This document shows, one piece after another, positions 34,717 to 46,914 of a stretch of DNA of 64,000 bases (the stretch's first letter is position 1; each line of letters starts with the position of its first letter). The stretch spans positions 27,795,746 to 27,859,745 of the forward strand of contig OY979717.1 of assembly GCA_963855995.1 (NCBI GenBank), read 5' to 3'. The translations under genes were made by a program, and so were the position numbers. Source of the stretch: Muricea muricata. Lineage: Eukaryota > Cnidaria > Anthozoa > Malacalcyonacea > Plexauridae. A model generated the notes under the pieces. That model did not search any database. It worked only from the letters and a program-made list of their open reading frames with translations, and was not told where the DNA came from.

Positions 34717-35123
34717 TATAATATATATGATTTTAATAATTGTCGATTTTGCGCCATTCCATTTCTATACATAAAGAACGTTTGGTCACTACAAAAAAAC
34801 GTTAAGTCTACCGGTCACCGTAAAAAAACAACATCCTTACGTGTCGTTCAAACCATTTGATGTCTGTTTATTTCCAGAGCATTTTAGTATTCAGTATAAC
34901 GAAAATACCATCGTGAAAGACCTGTTGCCAAAGAGTTGTGATAAAAATAGACTTCAAATACGCAACTTGCCAAACGTCTTTAGCGGAGATAGTTTGACAA
35001 AATTTGTAAAAGTATCCCTCCAAAAGAGAAAATTTATTTGTTTTTTTTTATTACCTAAAGCAAAGATTCAGTCCAGCGTTTGGAAATCCCCCAAAATTGC
35101 GATTAACCCGTCTTGTTGGTATC

Positions 35124-35262
35124 CGGTCGTTTCGCTACAAAGTCGTTTCGCTACAGGTCGTTTCGCTACAATCTAAGGTCATTTCGCTACAATCTAAAGT
35201 CGTTTCGCTACACGCATGAAGTCGTTTCGCTACAACTTTTGAGTCAGTTCGCTACAAGTCTT
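35124..35262 (+). repeat. GTCGTTTCGCTACAA repeat cluster
   Basis: Seven or so copies of GTCGTTTCGCTACA(A), some with one change, spaced 14-25 bases apart. Frames across it give a repeated S-F-R-Y peptide, a product of the repeat. A single related TGTTTCGCTACACAA occurs in the FN3 array units (about 43428, 54027, 58367 and 62708). Confidence 0.8.
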
Positions 35263-37266
35263 GTTGACTTTTTTCGCAACACAACTCCATACTGTTTCCC
35301 CGCAATGTGGTTACCGGAAGTAATTTTGAGCCGGTTGAAATTGGGTTCACTTTCCTATGGTATAGAAGATTGATCCAGTCTACTACACTGAGATTTAATA
35401 GACCTAGAGAAAGCGCTCGTTGTAATTTTATAAGCCGAAAACATGGCGCTGATTAGCAAAATTGGAATTAATTAATACAGAGGAATTCGTGTACAGGTAT
35501 ATTGCAATTAACATATACTTTGTATTTTGAAAATATACTTTGAAATTCTTAAGCCGCTAAGAGTCTTTGTGGTCATCTGTTGTTTTCATTGCTAGTAGCC
35601 GGATTTTTTAACAGTACAAAGGCTGCACTTTCTAAGTTGTTTATGCAGAAATTTAAAGAAAAAGTATATATTTGCTTTATTTTATGATCGTATTCACCAG
35701 TATACGCAAACCCATTACCTTAAAGAAGAAGGTCAGCTATGGAAGAGGGAAAATATCCAGGATATACCATACTAGGCTTTATTATTTTCCTGATGCATGA
35801 AGTTAATTCAAACTTTATACTATCAATTATGAAATTACATGTAGTCTGATGTACAGTAGAAGTGACAGGGTCTAGACTCTAGGGAACTACACGCTTTGCA
35901 TGTATGACCTTAAGGAGCCACTATCCAGAACAAAATAGTCGACTGCGTGTGCACAAAAAAATAGACATGGGTCATTCCAGGATCTGAGAATGAGTCTAAA
36001 ATTTGACTGTCTAAATATTAGAGTCCAGTTGCACCTTGACATTTTTGTGCTGGGAAAAGTTATTAATCGACCTGTTTATCAACATTGCATTATTATACCA
36101 ATGAGCCATTGTTGAATATTATTGTCGCAAATCCCAGCTCAGTTCCCTAGTGATCCTTGTAGGGAAAAAAAAACATTTGCCTTCTTCACTGGATGTGTAT
36201 GCATCATTGTAGTTAGACTTAATTGCAGGCAAAGCAAGAGTGTACTACAACATACTTGCATACTTGTTGATCATTTTATTGTTCAGGACATATCTGCAGT
36301 AAGGAACTTTTTTCATGTTACATGATGAATTTTCAATAAAATGTCCAATTTTATATTATACAGTTGTCACTACTATTCGTTATATTAAGTTAATAATCCA
36401 ACATAGAAAAAGTCAAATTAAAAGCTTTAAGATTAGTCTTGCATTAATCGTATCTTCAATTGTCAAGAACAACTTTGCACGTATTTTGTAGGTATACACG
36501 AAATGCCTGGCATGCCTGACAGTGGCGTCGCCCTGGGCGGGGGTTATGTAAAAAGAGGTATATGCCCGTACTGTATCGCCGAAATTTTAACAAGGGGCTC
36601 TCTAATAAGCATTACCAGCAGGGCGAAAAATTAGAAATTAAGACAGTCGTATTTTGTTCAATACGTTAAACTCCACACGATTTGTTGTATACGATTCTTA
36701 CACTGGAATTTGAAAACGAGCGCTGGTGCCAAAGTTTTACACATTCGCTACTAATTGTTATCTTTAATAATGAATTATGAAGGAGGGGGATGTACATGTG
36801 ACCTAGAACTTTAACAATGGGGCTGACCACCCCACCCCCAAGCCCCCTCCAATACTATTGACGTGAAAAGGCTAAGAGTAAATTTCTGTCCTACTAACAT
36901 AATCATTCAGTATTCGATCAGAAGAAATTCGAAGACAAGTGTGAAAAAAAGCATATACTTCTATAGCCTGAACTAATGCACCCCTCAATGGTTTGCTCCT
37001 GGGAAAGGGTATTGGGCAAATTCATATGATTTGACATTTTTGCTACAATTTCCATAATGTAGCTGTCAAATTCTTTGGTCTCGTCCAATACCCCCTGTTG
37101 TAGTTAGATCGTACAGAATACCTGTCATTACTAAGGGTCTATGCAATATATTATTCTTTATCTTATGATTTGATAGAATATATATTTTAGGTGGGTCATA
37201 TGGTTTAGTCAGCTTTTGCTGTTATTTGTTAGCCTCGTGAAATAAAGTAATGCTTTCTTACTTTCT
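35263..37266. other. intron sequence, no gene seen
   Basis: No supported exon, RNA or clear repeat. Short frames lack motifs. Confidence 0.5.
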
Positions 37267-37268
37267 TA

Positions 37269-37515
37269 CCTGGGGCCGGTTGTATCAAAGGCGTTTAGCT
37301 TAAATGGTGGATAACTGAAATTTAAAAATCACTTTTACACCTAGTACGGCGCCGAAATCATTAGTTTAATAGAATAAATATTTAGTTTTATGCATAATTG
37401 TTCTTTTCAGGTCAAATAACTTTAGCTGGTTTGTTTATACAACATGCAAACTTGTTTTATATTTTTGACGTATCCACCGTTTAAGCTAAATGCCTTTGAT
37501 ACAACCGGCCCCTGG
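37269..37515. mobile_element. 247-bp MITE with TA target duplication
   Basis: Inverted repeats of over 40 bp begin CCTGGGGCCGGTTGTATCAA at the left and CCAGGGGCCGGTTGTATCAA at the right (reversed). TA flanks both ends (37267-37268 and 37516-37517). The TA duplication fits Tc1/mariner mobilisation. No coding capacity. It lies about 75 bp from a dead FN3 exon. Confidence 0.85.
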
Positions 37516-37590
37516 TATACAAGATGTTTTACAACTGCAAGTCAGATAGCGAAACCTGCACAATGTTCTCTGAGTCAACCAAATCTGCGT

Positions 37591-37680
37591 GAACCAGGTG
37601 GTCCATCTCCCACTGAAGTAGCAGCTTTAATTGCGACAATATAGGTGGTAAACTAACTATTCAATACCGTGGTTCTCGTA
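37591..37680 (-). pseudogene. dead FN3 exon fragment
   Basis: On the minus strand, R-T-T-V-L-N-S-stop-F-T-T-Y-I-V-A-I-K-A-A-T-S-V-G-D-G-P-P-G matches the second half of the exon at 39398-39703 almost residue for residue. It has an in-frame TAG, no first half and no clear donor. It is a duplicated FN3 exon that died, evidence of exon turnover in this gene. Confidence 0.8.
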
Positions 37681-37759
37681 TCAATATCTTAGTAAGTCAG
37701 ATAAGTTTAAGCTTTTGCTATGATATTTCAGCTAAAGTTATTGATCAGCGAAAATGCAT

Positions 37760-38150
37760 TGAATCAACAGCAAACATTGAGTGGAAGATTGCCATGTAGA
37801 TTTAAAGGCTGTGAGAAATCGTCCGAATACAACGGCAAGAGCAGAAAAAACATGAACTATCACATGATCCTTCAGTATACATTCCTGATGAACCATGTCT
37901 TGATGAACCATGTCATGATCAAACATGCTATTACAAATTTGGGACCAAACGTATCTGAAAAAGCTGTGTCAAAAATTTGCAAGGCAGAAATTTCCACAAG
38001 CTATATCATGAGTGATATTTATACATCAATTAAACGCATTGTTAATTAAGGTTCACAAGCTCAATGCCCTGTTGACAAAGATGTTGACAAGCTTGTGGAA
38101 AGATTAAACGCAACTGATGTTTTTACCTACCATGCATCACTCTGGTAGAA
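37760..38150 (+). pseudogene. decayed gene fragment with zinc-finger-like start
   Basis: The plus frame has C-R-F-K-G-C-E-K-S...N-G-K-S-R-K-N...Y-H, resembling a C2H2-type finger, then after a gap L-G-P-N-V-S-E-K-A-V-S-K-I-C-K-A-E and, in a later frame, D-K-D-V-D-K-L-V-E-R-L-N-A-T-D-V-F-T-Y-H. These recall pieces of a large multigene family with DUF6589-like cores that is common in cnidarian and other invertebrate genomes. The middle is missing, so this is a truncated relic. Family naming is from memory of motif style and is tentative. Confidence 0.35.
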
Positions 38151-39397
38151 ATTAGATTGAGTTTGGAAATTTCAAGAGGAATAGACTTGACTGAATTGTT
38201 CAAATTGATCAAGAAACTCAAGGAAAATGTTTCTTCTGGAATGAAATATGTACGAAGCAGCCGGCTTTAAATGTGAGAACAGACGATGGATTGACAAATA
38301 GTGCTAGCTATGTTATAAGCTTAATGCAACTTAATCAACCTAATAAACCATCGGGGATAATTAGGGTGCAATTTAAAGATGGACATATCACCTATCGTTA
38401 ATAAGACGAGACAAGAAAATAGACTAGTTTATGAGAAGGCATTCAAGCGACATGGTACCAATAAAAGCAATCATTTCACAACTTGCAGTTGGATGAAACA
38501 AGTCTGCTCAAGTCTAGAGCAAGCAATTTTCATCGCGATCAGCAGCTACACAAACATATTGAGCATGTTCGAAAAGTCTTCAATTTTATCTCTCCTTATT
38601 TAGCTAGTTATATTTTCGGAAACATGATTCAGTCCATTTGATGACAATTATGTGTACAGTAGTATTGATGATTTTCAATTGTTTCAAGACATGACGCACC
38701 ATGGTAATGGCTGGCGGCACAGCAGTCTACAGCAAAGCACCATTTGTAAAAGGATACCATTACCGTCGAAATATTAATATCATTAATGCCACGTGTATTT
38801 GATCATGATACGGTGTTAATTACACGTTTTAGACACGTCCAAAAATGCGCTACCGATTTTGCGCAATTTTAAGCAAAATACAGTTGCAACATACTAAAAT
38901 CTAGGTTAGTCTATTTTTGGACTACTGGTAGATCAATTCCCATTACAAAAAAGATATTGCGAATTTGATCATGAGGTTTAGTGTCTTTCAAGGGGAAAAT
39001 ATCTCTTATACACATACTTGCGACCCACTACTACAGACCAACTTAATTATAAGCACTATAATTAGCGGCCGCTACACAATATATGTACTTAGTTAAATAA
39101 TTGAGATTCCAAGGGTGTTTGTCACCACTGTTTATATGGTAATATGTAATAGCAATTAATAAGGTCATTAGATGCCGTAGTCCAAGTAAGTTCTAGTAAA
39201 TTCGACCAAATCCTTGCAATGATAACATTCAAGCAACTTTTTTCAAATTTGCACCCCTCCTCCCCCCCCCCCCAATGACGGTCTAATTGAGTGACTGCTT
39301 GATATAAACTTTACCCACTCCTCACAGTACTGCATAGTATTTTTGTAAGAATAATCATTAATTACAATCATTAATTACACACGTTTCAAATACTTAC

Positions 39398-39703
39398 TGG
39401 TTTCGAAAGTCTTTACGCTCTTGTTTACTCCGGGTGGTCCATCTCCCTCTGAAGTAGCAGCTTTAATTGCAACAATATAGGTGGTAAATTCGTTCAAATT
39501 ATTTAATACCGTAGTTCTGTTGTCAACACCTTCCACCCTTTTTTTACGAAAACACATATCATCTGCGGATGTTTGGTCTTTATAACACACAAGATAGTAA
39601 ATTATATTGCCATTTGCAGCATCATCAGGTAACTTTTCCCATGAAACCCGGATAGAGGAACTATTGGCGCTGATATTTGAAATCTTTGGACCACTTTCGG
39701 GAC
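39398..39703 (-). CDS. FN3 receptor, FN3 exon (A-like)
   Basis: A 306-bp phase 1-1 exon with acceptor ATTAAG and donor GTAAGT. It reads P-E-S-G-P-K-I-S-N-I-S-A-N-S-S, tryptophan in V-S-W-E-K-L-P, then A-N-G-N-I-I-Y-Y-L-V-C-Y-K, the second cysteine at D-M-C-F-R, and F-T-T-Y-I-V-A-I-K-A-A-T. N-linked sequons N-S-S and N-R-T are present. It is clearly related to the A exons of the array but diverged, and is the parent type of the dead copy at 37591. Confidence 0.87.
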
Positions 39704-40447
39704 CTTAATAAAAAAGATAAGAAATAACATTGTATCATGTGTAACGTACTACTTCAGGTAAACTCAACGATGTTATATTTTAATAATTGCTTGTAATTCA
39801 CAAAGAATTTATAAAGATCTCCAACAAAACTCTCCCCAAAGCTTAGTCCTACTCGTCGTCATCCCCTTCAACCGTTTGTCCTACGCTATCCTACGTGATC
39901 GACATTTTTAAACCTATATTTTTTAAACATAACACATGTAACGCTGTTATCTCAAACTCATCATATTATTAATATTAAGAAGACAATTGTATCAGCGAGC
40001 ACCAGTCCCACTAGAAAAGTCAGGCAACGGAGAAAACCCATTAACCATGCATTCGTGTTGCCTAAAAACAGATTCAGGATCATTGGCAGATATTTTTTCA
40101 CGTTGTCTGATGTATCCCGCTTTATTTTTCCTACCATTATTTTATACTACGAGTGGCTGAACAGCAGACACGCGAATTTTTCAGCCAATCAAATTTCGCA
40201 ATATTTGAGCCATCAGTGGTTGAGTTTTAGCTTCAAGACGGCAAAAACTACCATAAAAGCATTATTGAACATTCATTTTTTGCGTGCAATAAGAAGATAG
40301 CTATAGGACGTCGATATGTTATATAAACGAGATTATATCTTAAGTAATGTATACTTACTCCGTTCACTGTTCAAAATCTACGCATGCATTTGGTCAAAAT
40401 CGATCAGGTATGTTTTTGGCTTATTGACAAAAGGGCAGAAAAGCAAA

Positions 40448-40543
40448 ATGGCTTCAATGAAGACGAAATTAATCAGATCGTACATGAAGCAATTATTAAA
40501 ACTACGAAAAGACAAACAAAACGGAGCATTGCAATATTTAAAG
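40448..40543 (+). CDS. candidate first exon of unknown gene
   Basis: AAAATGGCTTCAATG opens 32 codons (M-A-S-M-K-T-K-L-I-R...L-K-L-R-K-D-K-Q-N-G) ending exactly at G/GTAAAT, a plausible donor in phase 0. The peptide is basic and amphipathic. No later exon could be identified. It may be the start of a repeat-borne gene, or chance. It lies within an intron, on the strand opposite the receptor. Confidence 0.25.
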
Positions 40544-41224
40544 GTAAATAAACTAAGAAAAGACGTAGGCGTCAGTATTTAAATTAGTGCAAGCAGTAAA
40601 CTCAGATCCTATATTAAATGTATTACAAACTGTTCAGAAATTGTTCTCGGTCCAGGTGGCCTCGTGCAGTATAGAAAATTTTTCGTTCGTTCAACATTTC
40701 GACATTTCGTGACAACATGGTAACTCTATTCTGCACCTTTCACCATTTTCGAATACGTATACTCGCATTTCATTACGTACATAGTTCGATTTTTTTTTAT
40801 TTTTCACATGGTCGCATGGTCAAATCGCGTCCGGTCTATGTGGCCCTTAACTTGAAGCGAAATAGATGACTGCATCCGAGTTCTTCATATCTGGTTACAC
40901 CGCGCTGAAAATTAGGATTTTTCCAGGCAAAAATAAAAAAGGAATGATGCGGTTTCTCACCTCAGCAGTGTGCAAGCCTGCCAGAGTTTGAATGTGCAAT
41001 GTTTCAGCAGGAATCTCGAGCTTTGAGCCTGGGTGGGGAGGGGGGGAGGCAGCGCAAAAATCACAGAGACTTTTTTCGTATAAAGAAAAGACATTCCTTT
41101 ATGTTCACCTACAGGTGAATATAACAGTAAACAAATGTGCAAAACGGCAACTAGCCGCCGTTTTTTATACAAATTACGGACAAAGAAATAAACAAAATTA
41201 AAGTAACTTATGTAAAAATACTAA

Positions 41225-41330
41225 AACAATTATTCGCCGCAGGCTCGGTGATTTTCGGGAAATATTCACCTCGACTTCGTCTCGGTGAATATTCCCCGAT
41301 AATCACCTCGCCTTCGGCGAATAATTGTTA
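41225..41330. mobile_element. 106-bp palindromic MITE
   Basis: AACAATTATTCGCCG at the left pairs with CGGCGAATAATTGTT at the right, and the interior pairs almost throughout (TCGGTGATTTTCGGG with CCCGATAATCACCTCG, CACCTCGACTTCG with CGTCTCGGTG). It is effectively one long hairpin with no coding capacity, and GC-richer than its surroundings. Confidence 0.8.
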
Positions 41331-41829
41331 AATGTTAAACTCAAAATTAATACCTTATATTAATATTATTTTACACAGTCAATCTCAAGTCTGATACGAA
41401 ATATTTATAGGCCTGCTACAGTTTCCGTTTCAGTAAACTTGCAATTGGTAGTGTTTAGTGGAAGAAATAAAAAAGGTCCCCAACAACTTGTGGAACAAAT
41501 ATTAACCGCCCAAGGATAACCCGATTGTTCACATAGGACCATTTGCATTGAAAGCGTGTCTCACCTTGCGTGTGAGGGTGAGAACTGAGAAAACGTGTCT
41601 CACTATGCCGTTGCGTGTCACTGTCTGCCTGTCACTGCAAGTGTGCGTGTCAGTAATTTGAAACTGACGAACGTGCGTCAACTAACATGCCAGTTTTTAA
41701 ATAACACAGCGAAAGCTCAATTATTAAGTCTCAAATTATCTCGATTTTCGTCCTTGTAATGTATTACAATAGAATAATTGAATAATACGTTGAAAGTTTT
41801 TGTGTAGGTATAAATTTTTGTATACACTA

Positions 41830-43760
41830 GAAATATCATCTTGAGATATTTCTTAAATGTTTGAATATATGTTATTTTTAGATATTCAAGCTATCGCCAA
41901 CACCTATTTATATTCGATTTTATACCATTTTGGTTTCCACTTTTTTTTTGAAAAAAAGTTAAGACGCATGTATACTTTGTACCATAAGTATCTTATGTTG
42001 GATAAAAAGCCGATGCAAACATTCAACTAGAAATTAAATCCCAAGGATGGTAGCTAGATAGGTGCATATTCATTACAGCCAATTAACTCCCGCAACAACA
42101 ACATGCAGATCAAAATATTAATGCTACTATCCTTTAAATATGCTCACTTAGAAGCATTAGAATGTATTGTTTATGGACGCAAATATGTCTTCCTGAAATT
42201 CCCCACTTCAAAGGCACTTCTTCGTACAAATTACTATTTCATGACTACTTACTATCTTGGAACGTTGTTTCGTTCTTCCGCCCTCCAGGAGGTCCTGGTC
42301 CCACTGAAGTAGCTGCTCGGATAGCAACACTATAGTTAGTAAACTCGTTCAAATCGTCCAGTACTGTGTTTCTGTTATCACTACCATTAATTCTTCGTGT
42401 TTTTGCACAAATGGCATCTGCAGATGTTTGAACTTTATAACACACCAAATAGTGCGTTATGTTTCCATTAGTTTCATTTTCGGGCACCTTCTTCCATAAA
42501 ACCTCGATGGATTTTGAACTTGTGGCGTTAATATTCACGATTTCTGGTCCTGAGGTCGGAACTAAAAAGAGAAAAAATGTTTTGTAACTATTTCAGTGCA
42601 CTTACCTCACCTTGTTGTTGATGGACTGAGTATCATACTGAAGATAATTTCTAAAGATTATTGGTGTAGTATTTTGCTGACCTGTCGAATATTTCGGATA
42701 TAAAGTGGCTGGATACAGTAGTTAACGCAATTGGTTGGGTCATTTCAGGTATAGAAAACTATCGTACTAAGGGCATAAACCTGCTGCTTTTTTCCGGTTT
42801 GCTGCGCAAAGGTGACTTAATTATTACTTGCTTTTACGTAGGACTGATTAAACATCTTGCAATTTACCTTAATGATACATTAATGAAAGTGAGTTTTGCG
42901 ACGCCCATTTGTAAAAACACCACCAATGTAACCAGTATTATAAGTTGTTTTTTGAACTATACTTTTGCCATTTGAAAAAAATACACATGTCTATAGCATA
43001 AGCTCATTCACTTTAATTTTTGAAAAAACTCGCCTTCCGTTTTGCGACAAAACATCGCTCATGCCAAGAAAAAGTCGTTATGCAAGAAGAACTCTCGAAC
43101 GAGATCATTTGTACATTTGCTAGAATTTTTTGCAGCGACCTTCACCAAATGCATCCCAAACGTATATCCTATGGCCTAGCTTAGCAAAAAGAGTCAGTAT
43201 TTTCCGGCGAAATGACATATCATAAGTGTGCGCTCTAAGGGCTGCTGCTAGTTTTTCATATCTCTGAGGATGGCTCTGAAGGTCCAGTTTATATTAATGG
43301 AAATCACGTTAGCGTAATTTTTTTCAGCTTTTCACGATATTACTTATAAAATATGCACGAGGAATGATACCGTCTCGAAAACCAAAAGACGTACATAAAT
43401 AGGCGCAGCGCTTCACAACTGTTTCGCTACACAACCAATCATACACTAATGACGTCATACGGCAGTCCCCAGAGCACACACTTATGATATGTCATTTTGG
43501 CGGAAAATACTCATTCACTCATTTTTTATGATATGCTATAATTTACTCAAATTTACCTACTGTTGTGAAGTCTGGATGCATTTGGTGAAAGTCGCTGCAC
43601 AAGCTTCACAACATATCAGCTAGAATTATGGCAAATGTTCTTGAAATATATGCATGCATGCAAAACCCCTCGCCTTAATATATCAAAGATGCAACTATAT
43701 TTTCGGAACATGAAGTATTCTTAGGATTGTTGTCATAGCAACATGCCGATTCGGCAGTTG
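41830..43760. repeat. array unit U1, left part (contains an A exon)
   Basis: This interval matches the array units at about 56790-58700 and 61130-63040 nearly base for base, including the A exon and intron landmarks such as GTCTATAGCATAAGCTCATT. It is interrupted at TTAA 43761 by the transposon insertion, and the unit resumes at 48019 (to about 49800). The resumed part is more diverged from the other copies. Confidence 0.8.
42253..42561 (-). CDS. FN3 receptor, FN3 exon type A (unit U1)
   Basis: A 309-bp phase 1-1 exon: V-P-T-S-G-P-E-I-V-N-I-N-A-T-S-S, tryptophan in V-L-W-K-K, T-N-G-N-I-T-H-Y-L-V-C-Y-K, second cysteine in A-I-C-A-K, and F-T-N-Y-S-V-A-I-R-A-A-T. Acceptor TTTTTAG, donor GTAAGT. 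From the internal M-N-I-N onward its protein is identical to that of the exon at 57198, although a nearer copy (50819) differs at several residues. Three or more N-linked sequons. Confidence 0.88.
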
Positions 43761-44337
43761 TTAACTCTTAAATTTTTGGGCCAATTTTTTGTCGAAATTA
43801 ACATAGTATGTGTCTAGCATAAAAAACAGGCAAATTACTCACAATAGGTATGGGAAACTATATATTTTTGGAAAGCATATATAATGTAGATCATGAAAAA
43901 AAGTTTTCACATAGTTTTTTTATTCATGGATGGTTCTCAGGGGGAGTCGATTAAAATTTTCCGATGAAAAATTAGAACAATAATTACAATTTTGTAAATT
44001 CAAGAAATCTTACCAACTCCAGAAATGTCATGGCTTTGCCCCAAATATTATAAATAACTAACAATACATTTGGTCAAGATATTCCTACATTTTTGTTTCA
44101 ATTCATTTAGTCAATTCCGAGTAATTCCACATTTACTGATTCACATATTACTAAAAATTCATGGCAACCATCTTGGGTTTATGATGACCCTTTATTTACA
44201 CTCAATACTCTGTCTTTGTAATAAAATATAGAACTTTTATTTATCTCAGGAATAAAAACTATATTATAGTTAAAATTTACAGGGTTTGGTATGAAGCGTT
44301 ATTTGTGTCAAAAACGACATTGGGTGTGCAGTTGTAA

Positions 44338-44420
44338 TTATGATATTTCAATATGACATTATGATATTTCAATATGACATTATGATATTCCAGTATGACA
44401 TTATGATATTCCAATATGAC
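44338..44420. repeat. 21-bp tandem repeats, left arm
   Basis: About four copies of ATGATATTTCAATATGACATT, the later ones with CC for TC changes. The right arm carries about seven in inverted orientation (46915-47080). Being a multiple of three, it gives repetitive peptides in several frames. Confidence 0.85.
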
Positions 44421-44805
44421 ATGCACACTTGCACACATAATGTTCACTGCACACTTGCACACGTAATGTTCACTGCACACTTGCACACATAATGTTCACT
44501 GCACACTTGCACACATAATGTTCACTGCACACTTGCACACATAATGTTCACTGCACACTTGCACACATAATGTTCACTGCACACTTGCACACATAATGTT
44601 CACTGCACATTTGCACACATAATGTTCACTGCACACTTGCACACATAATGTTCACTGCACACTTGCACACATAATGTTCACTGCACACTTGCACACATAA
44701 TGTTCACTGCACACTTGCACACATAATGTTCACTGCACACTTGCACACATAATGTTCACTGCACACTTGCACACATAATGTTAACTGCACACTTGCGCAC
44801 ATAAC
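44421..44805. repeat. 26-bp minisatellite, left arm
   Basis: About fifteen copies of TTCACTGCACACTTGCACAC plus ATAATG, almost identical to one another. High uniformity suggests recent expansion or homogenisation. Confidence 0.9.
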
Positions 44806-44843
44806 GACGTGGGTAAGAAATACTTCATGTTACGTGAATTAAA

Positions 44844-45559
44844 ATGGAATGGCCTTCTCTTTTCAAAATGGCGTCAGATAACTCGGATGAGATAAGACAT
44901 GAAATAAATAGAATGCTACAAGGGTCCTTACAGATGTTATCATGTGGAAATTTACGAGAGGATGAACAACATTATGTTGAATTTCAGCTTGATAGGATAG
45001 AACATATTCTATTGCTTTGCTTGCTGGCAAATTTGTGGGTTGATGATAGAGTTCTGTCTTTATACATTTCAGAGGCAAAGTATGTGCTTTCAGAAATGGT
45101 AAGCCGACAACAATCCGTTAATGGTTTTCAGTCGGAAAAAGTGTTTGGAGGTGATCGAGGGCGGCTTCAATACAACATAAGCAAAGAGCAGCTGTCGTCA
45201 TATTTTATTGTCTTTGGCTTTAAAGCACTTCAGATAGCCACAATGGAGTAAGCAAATCTACTATGCGAAGGCGATTTCGTGAGTTTAACTTTTCGACAAG
45301 ATGTTACACCAACGTGTTAGATGAACAACTTGACAAAATAGTGAGCAGTATTATGGACGACTTTCAACAACGCGGGTACAGAATGTTAACAGGGATTTTG
45401 AAGTCTAGAGGGATATGTGTTCCTCAGCGGCATATCCTGGGATCACTTAGAAGGGTTGGCCTGGAGGGTGTAATTCTTCAGTCTTTAAAACTCAGAACTA
45501 TCAACAGAAGAAAATACAGGGGCCCTTTGGCATATTGATGGAAACCATAAGCTCATCAG
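44844..45559 (+). pseudogene. HTH/integrase-like gene, left-arm copy, truncated
   Basis: Starts M-E-W-P-S-L-F-K-M-A-S-D-N-S and runs through an N-terminal helical region, then S-K-E-Q-L...F-G-F-K-A-L-Q-I-A-T, a helix-turn-helix, then D-E-Q-L-D-K-I-V-S-S-I-M-D-D-F-Q-Q-R-G-Y-R-M-L-T-G-I-L, which resembles the second HTH in front of an integrase core. A 5-base deletion at about 45246 breaks the frame after A-T-M. A further shift lies near the end, at A-Y/W-H-I-D-G-N-H-K-L. The exon ends at a GT donor at 45560. The D of W-H-I-D would be the first catalytic residue of a DDE/integrase (rve-like) core; the rest of the core is missing. Confidence 0.6.
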
Positions 45560-45714
45560 GTGATTTTATGAAATCAGTATAACTAACAAAATAGCATCAT
45601 TTACAGTTGTGTGATGCATCTGATTAGATGCCAATTGTATGCAATATATCTTCAGGTACACACACAACTGTAAATGATGCTATTTTGTTAGTTATATTAA
45701 TTTCATAAAGTCAC

Positions 45715-46447
45715 CGGATGAGTTTATGGTTTCTATCAATATGCCAAAGAACCTCTGGTCCTGACACTTTGCATTTTCTTCTGTTGATAGTTTTGAGTTT
45801 TAAAGACCGAAGAATTACACCCTCCAGGTCAACCCTCCTAAGTGATTCCAGGATATGCCGCTGAGGAACACATATCCCTCTAGACTTCAAAATCCCTGTT
45901 AACATTCTGTACCCGCGTTGTTGAAAGTCGTCCATAATACTGCTCACTATTTGGTCAAGTTGTTCATCTGACACGTTGGTGTAACATCTTGTCGACAAGT
46001 TAAACTCGCGAAATCGCCTTTGTATAGTAGATTCGCTCACTCCTAACATTGTGGCTATCTGAACTGCTTTAAAGCCAAAGACAATGAAATACGACTGCTG
46101 CTCTTTGCTTATGTTGTATTGAGGCCGCCCTTGATCACCTTCAAACACTTTTTCCGACTGAAAACCATTAACGGATTGTTGTCGGCTTACCATTTCTGAA
46201 AGCACATACTGTACTTTGCCTCTGAAATGTACGACAAAACTCTATGATAAACCTCCAAATTTGCCAGCAAGCAAAGCGATAAAATATTTTCTATCCTATC
46301 AAGTTGAAATTGAACATAATGTTGTTCATCCTGTCGTAAATTTTTAAATGATAACATCTGTAAGGACCCTTGTAGCATTCTTTTTATTTCATGTCTTATC
46401 TCATCCGAGTTATCTGACGCCATTTTGAAAAGAGAAGGCCATTCCAT
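45715..46447 (-). pseudogene. HTH/integrase-like gene, right-arm copy, truncated
   Basis: Mirror image of the left-arm copy, pointing towards it. Here the HTH is intact (I-A-T-M-L-G-V-S-E-S-T-I-Q-R-R-F-R-E-F) and the frame runs to W-H-I-D-R-N-H-K-L-I-R, next to a GT donor. A 5-base insertion at about 46205 breaks the N-terminal part after E-A-K-Y. Thus each copy is broken at a different place and neither encodes the full first exon. The G-N-H-K-L form of the family reads R-N-H-K-L here. Integrase-core proteins with this layout are found in many invertebrate and fish genomes as repeat genes; the name of the family is not certain. Confidence 0.6.
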
Positions 46448-46492
46448 TTTAATTCACGTAACATGAAGTATTACTTACCCACGTCGTTATGT

Positions 46493-46912
46493 GTGCAAGT
46501 GTGCAGTGTGCAAGTGTGCAGTGAACATTATGTGTGCAAGTGTGCAGTGAACATTATGTGTGCAAGTGTGCAGTGAACATTATGTGTGCAAGTGTGCAGT
46601 GAACATTATGTGTGCAAGTGTGCAGTGAACATTATGTGTGCAAGTGTGCAGTGAACATTATGTGTGCAAGTGTGCAGTGAACATTATGTGTGCAAGTGTG
46701 CAGTGAACATTATGTGTGCAAGTGTGCAGTGAACATTATGTGTGCAAGTGTGCAGTGAACATTATGTGTGCAAGTGTGCAGTGAACATTATGTGTGCAAG
46801 TGTGCAGTGAACATTATGTGTGCAAGTGTGCAGTGAACATTATGTGTGCAAGTGTGCAGTGAACATTATGTGTGCAAGTGTGCAGTGAACATTATGTGTG
46901 CAAGTGTGCATG
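46493..46912. repeat. 26-bp minisatellite, right arm
   Basis: About sixteen copies of the same 26-bp unit as in the left arm, in inverted orientation (CATTATGTGTGCAAGTGTGC plus AGTGAA). Copy number differs from the left arm. Confidence 0.9.
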
Positions 46913-46914
46913 TC

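Noticed and set aside
42103..42312. Conserved plus frame M-Q-(I/N)-K-I-L-M-L-L-S-F-K-Y-A (also 57048 and 61391)
   Set aside because: It overlaps the 3' end of the A exons antisense and is conserved only through unit duplication.
44421..44805. Coding minisatellite (mucin-like protein)
   Set aside because: A 26-bp unit is not a multiple of three, so the frame changes at every repeat and stops appear.
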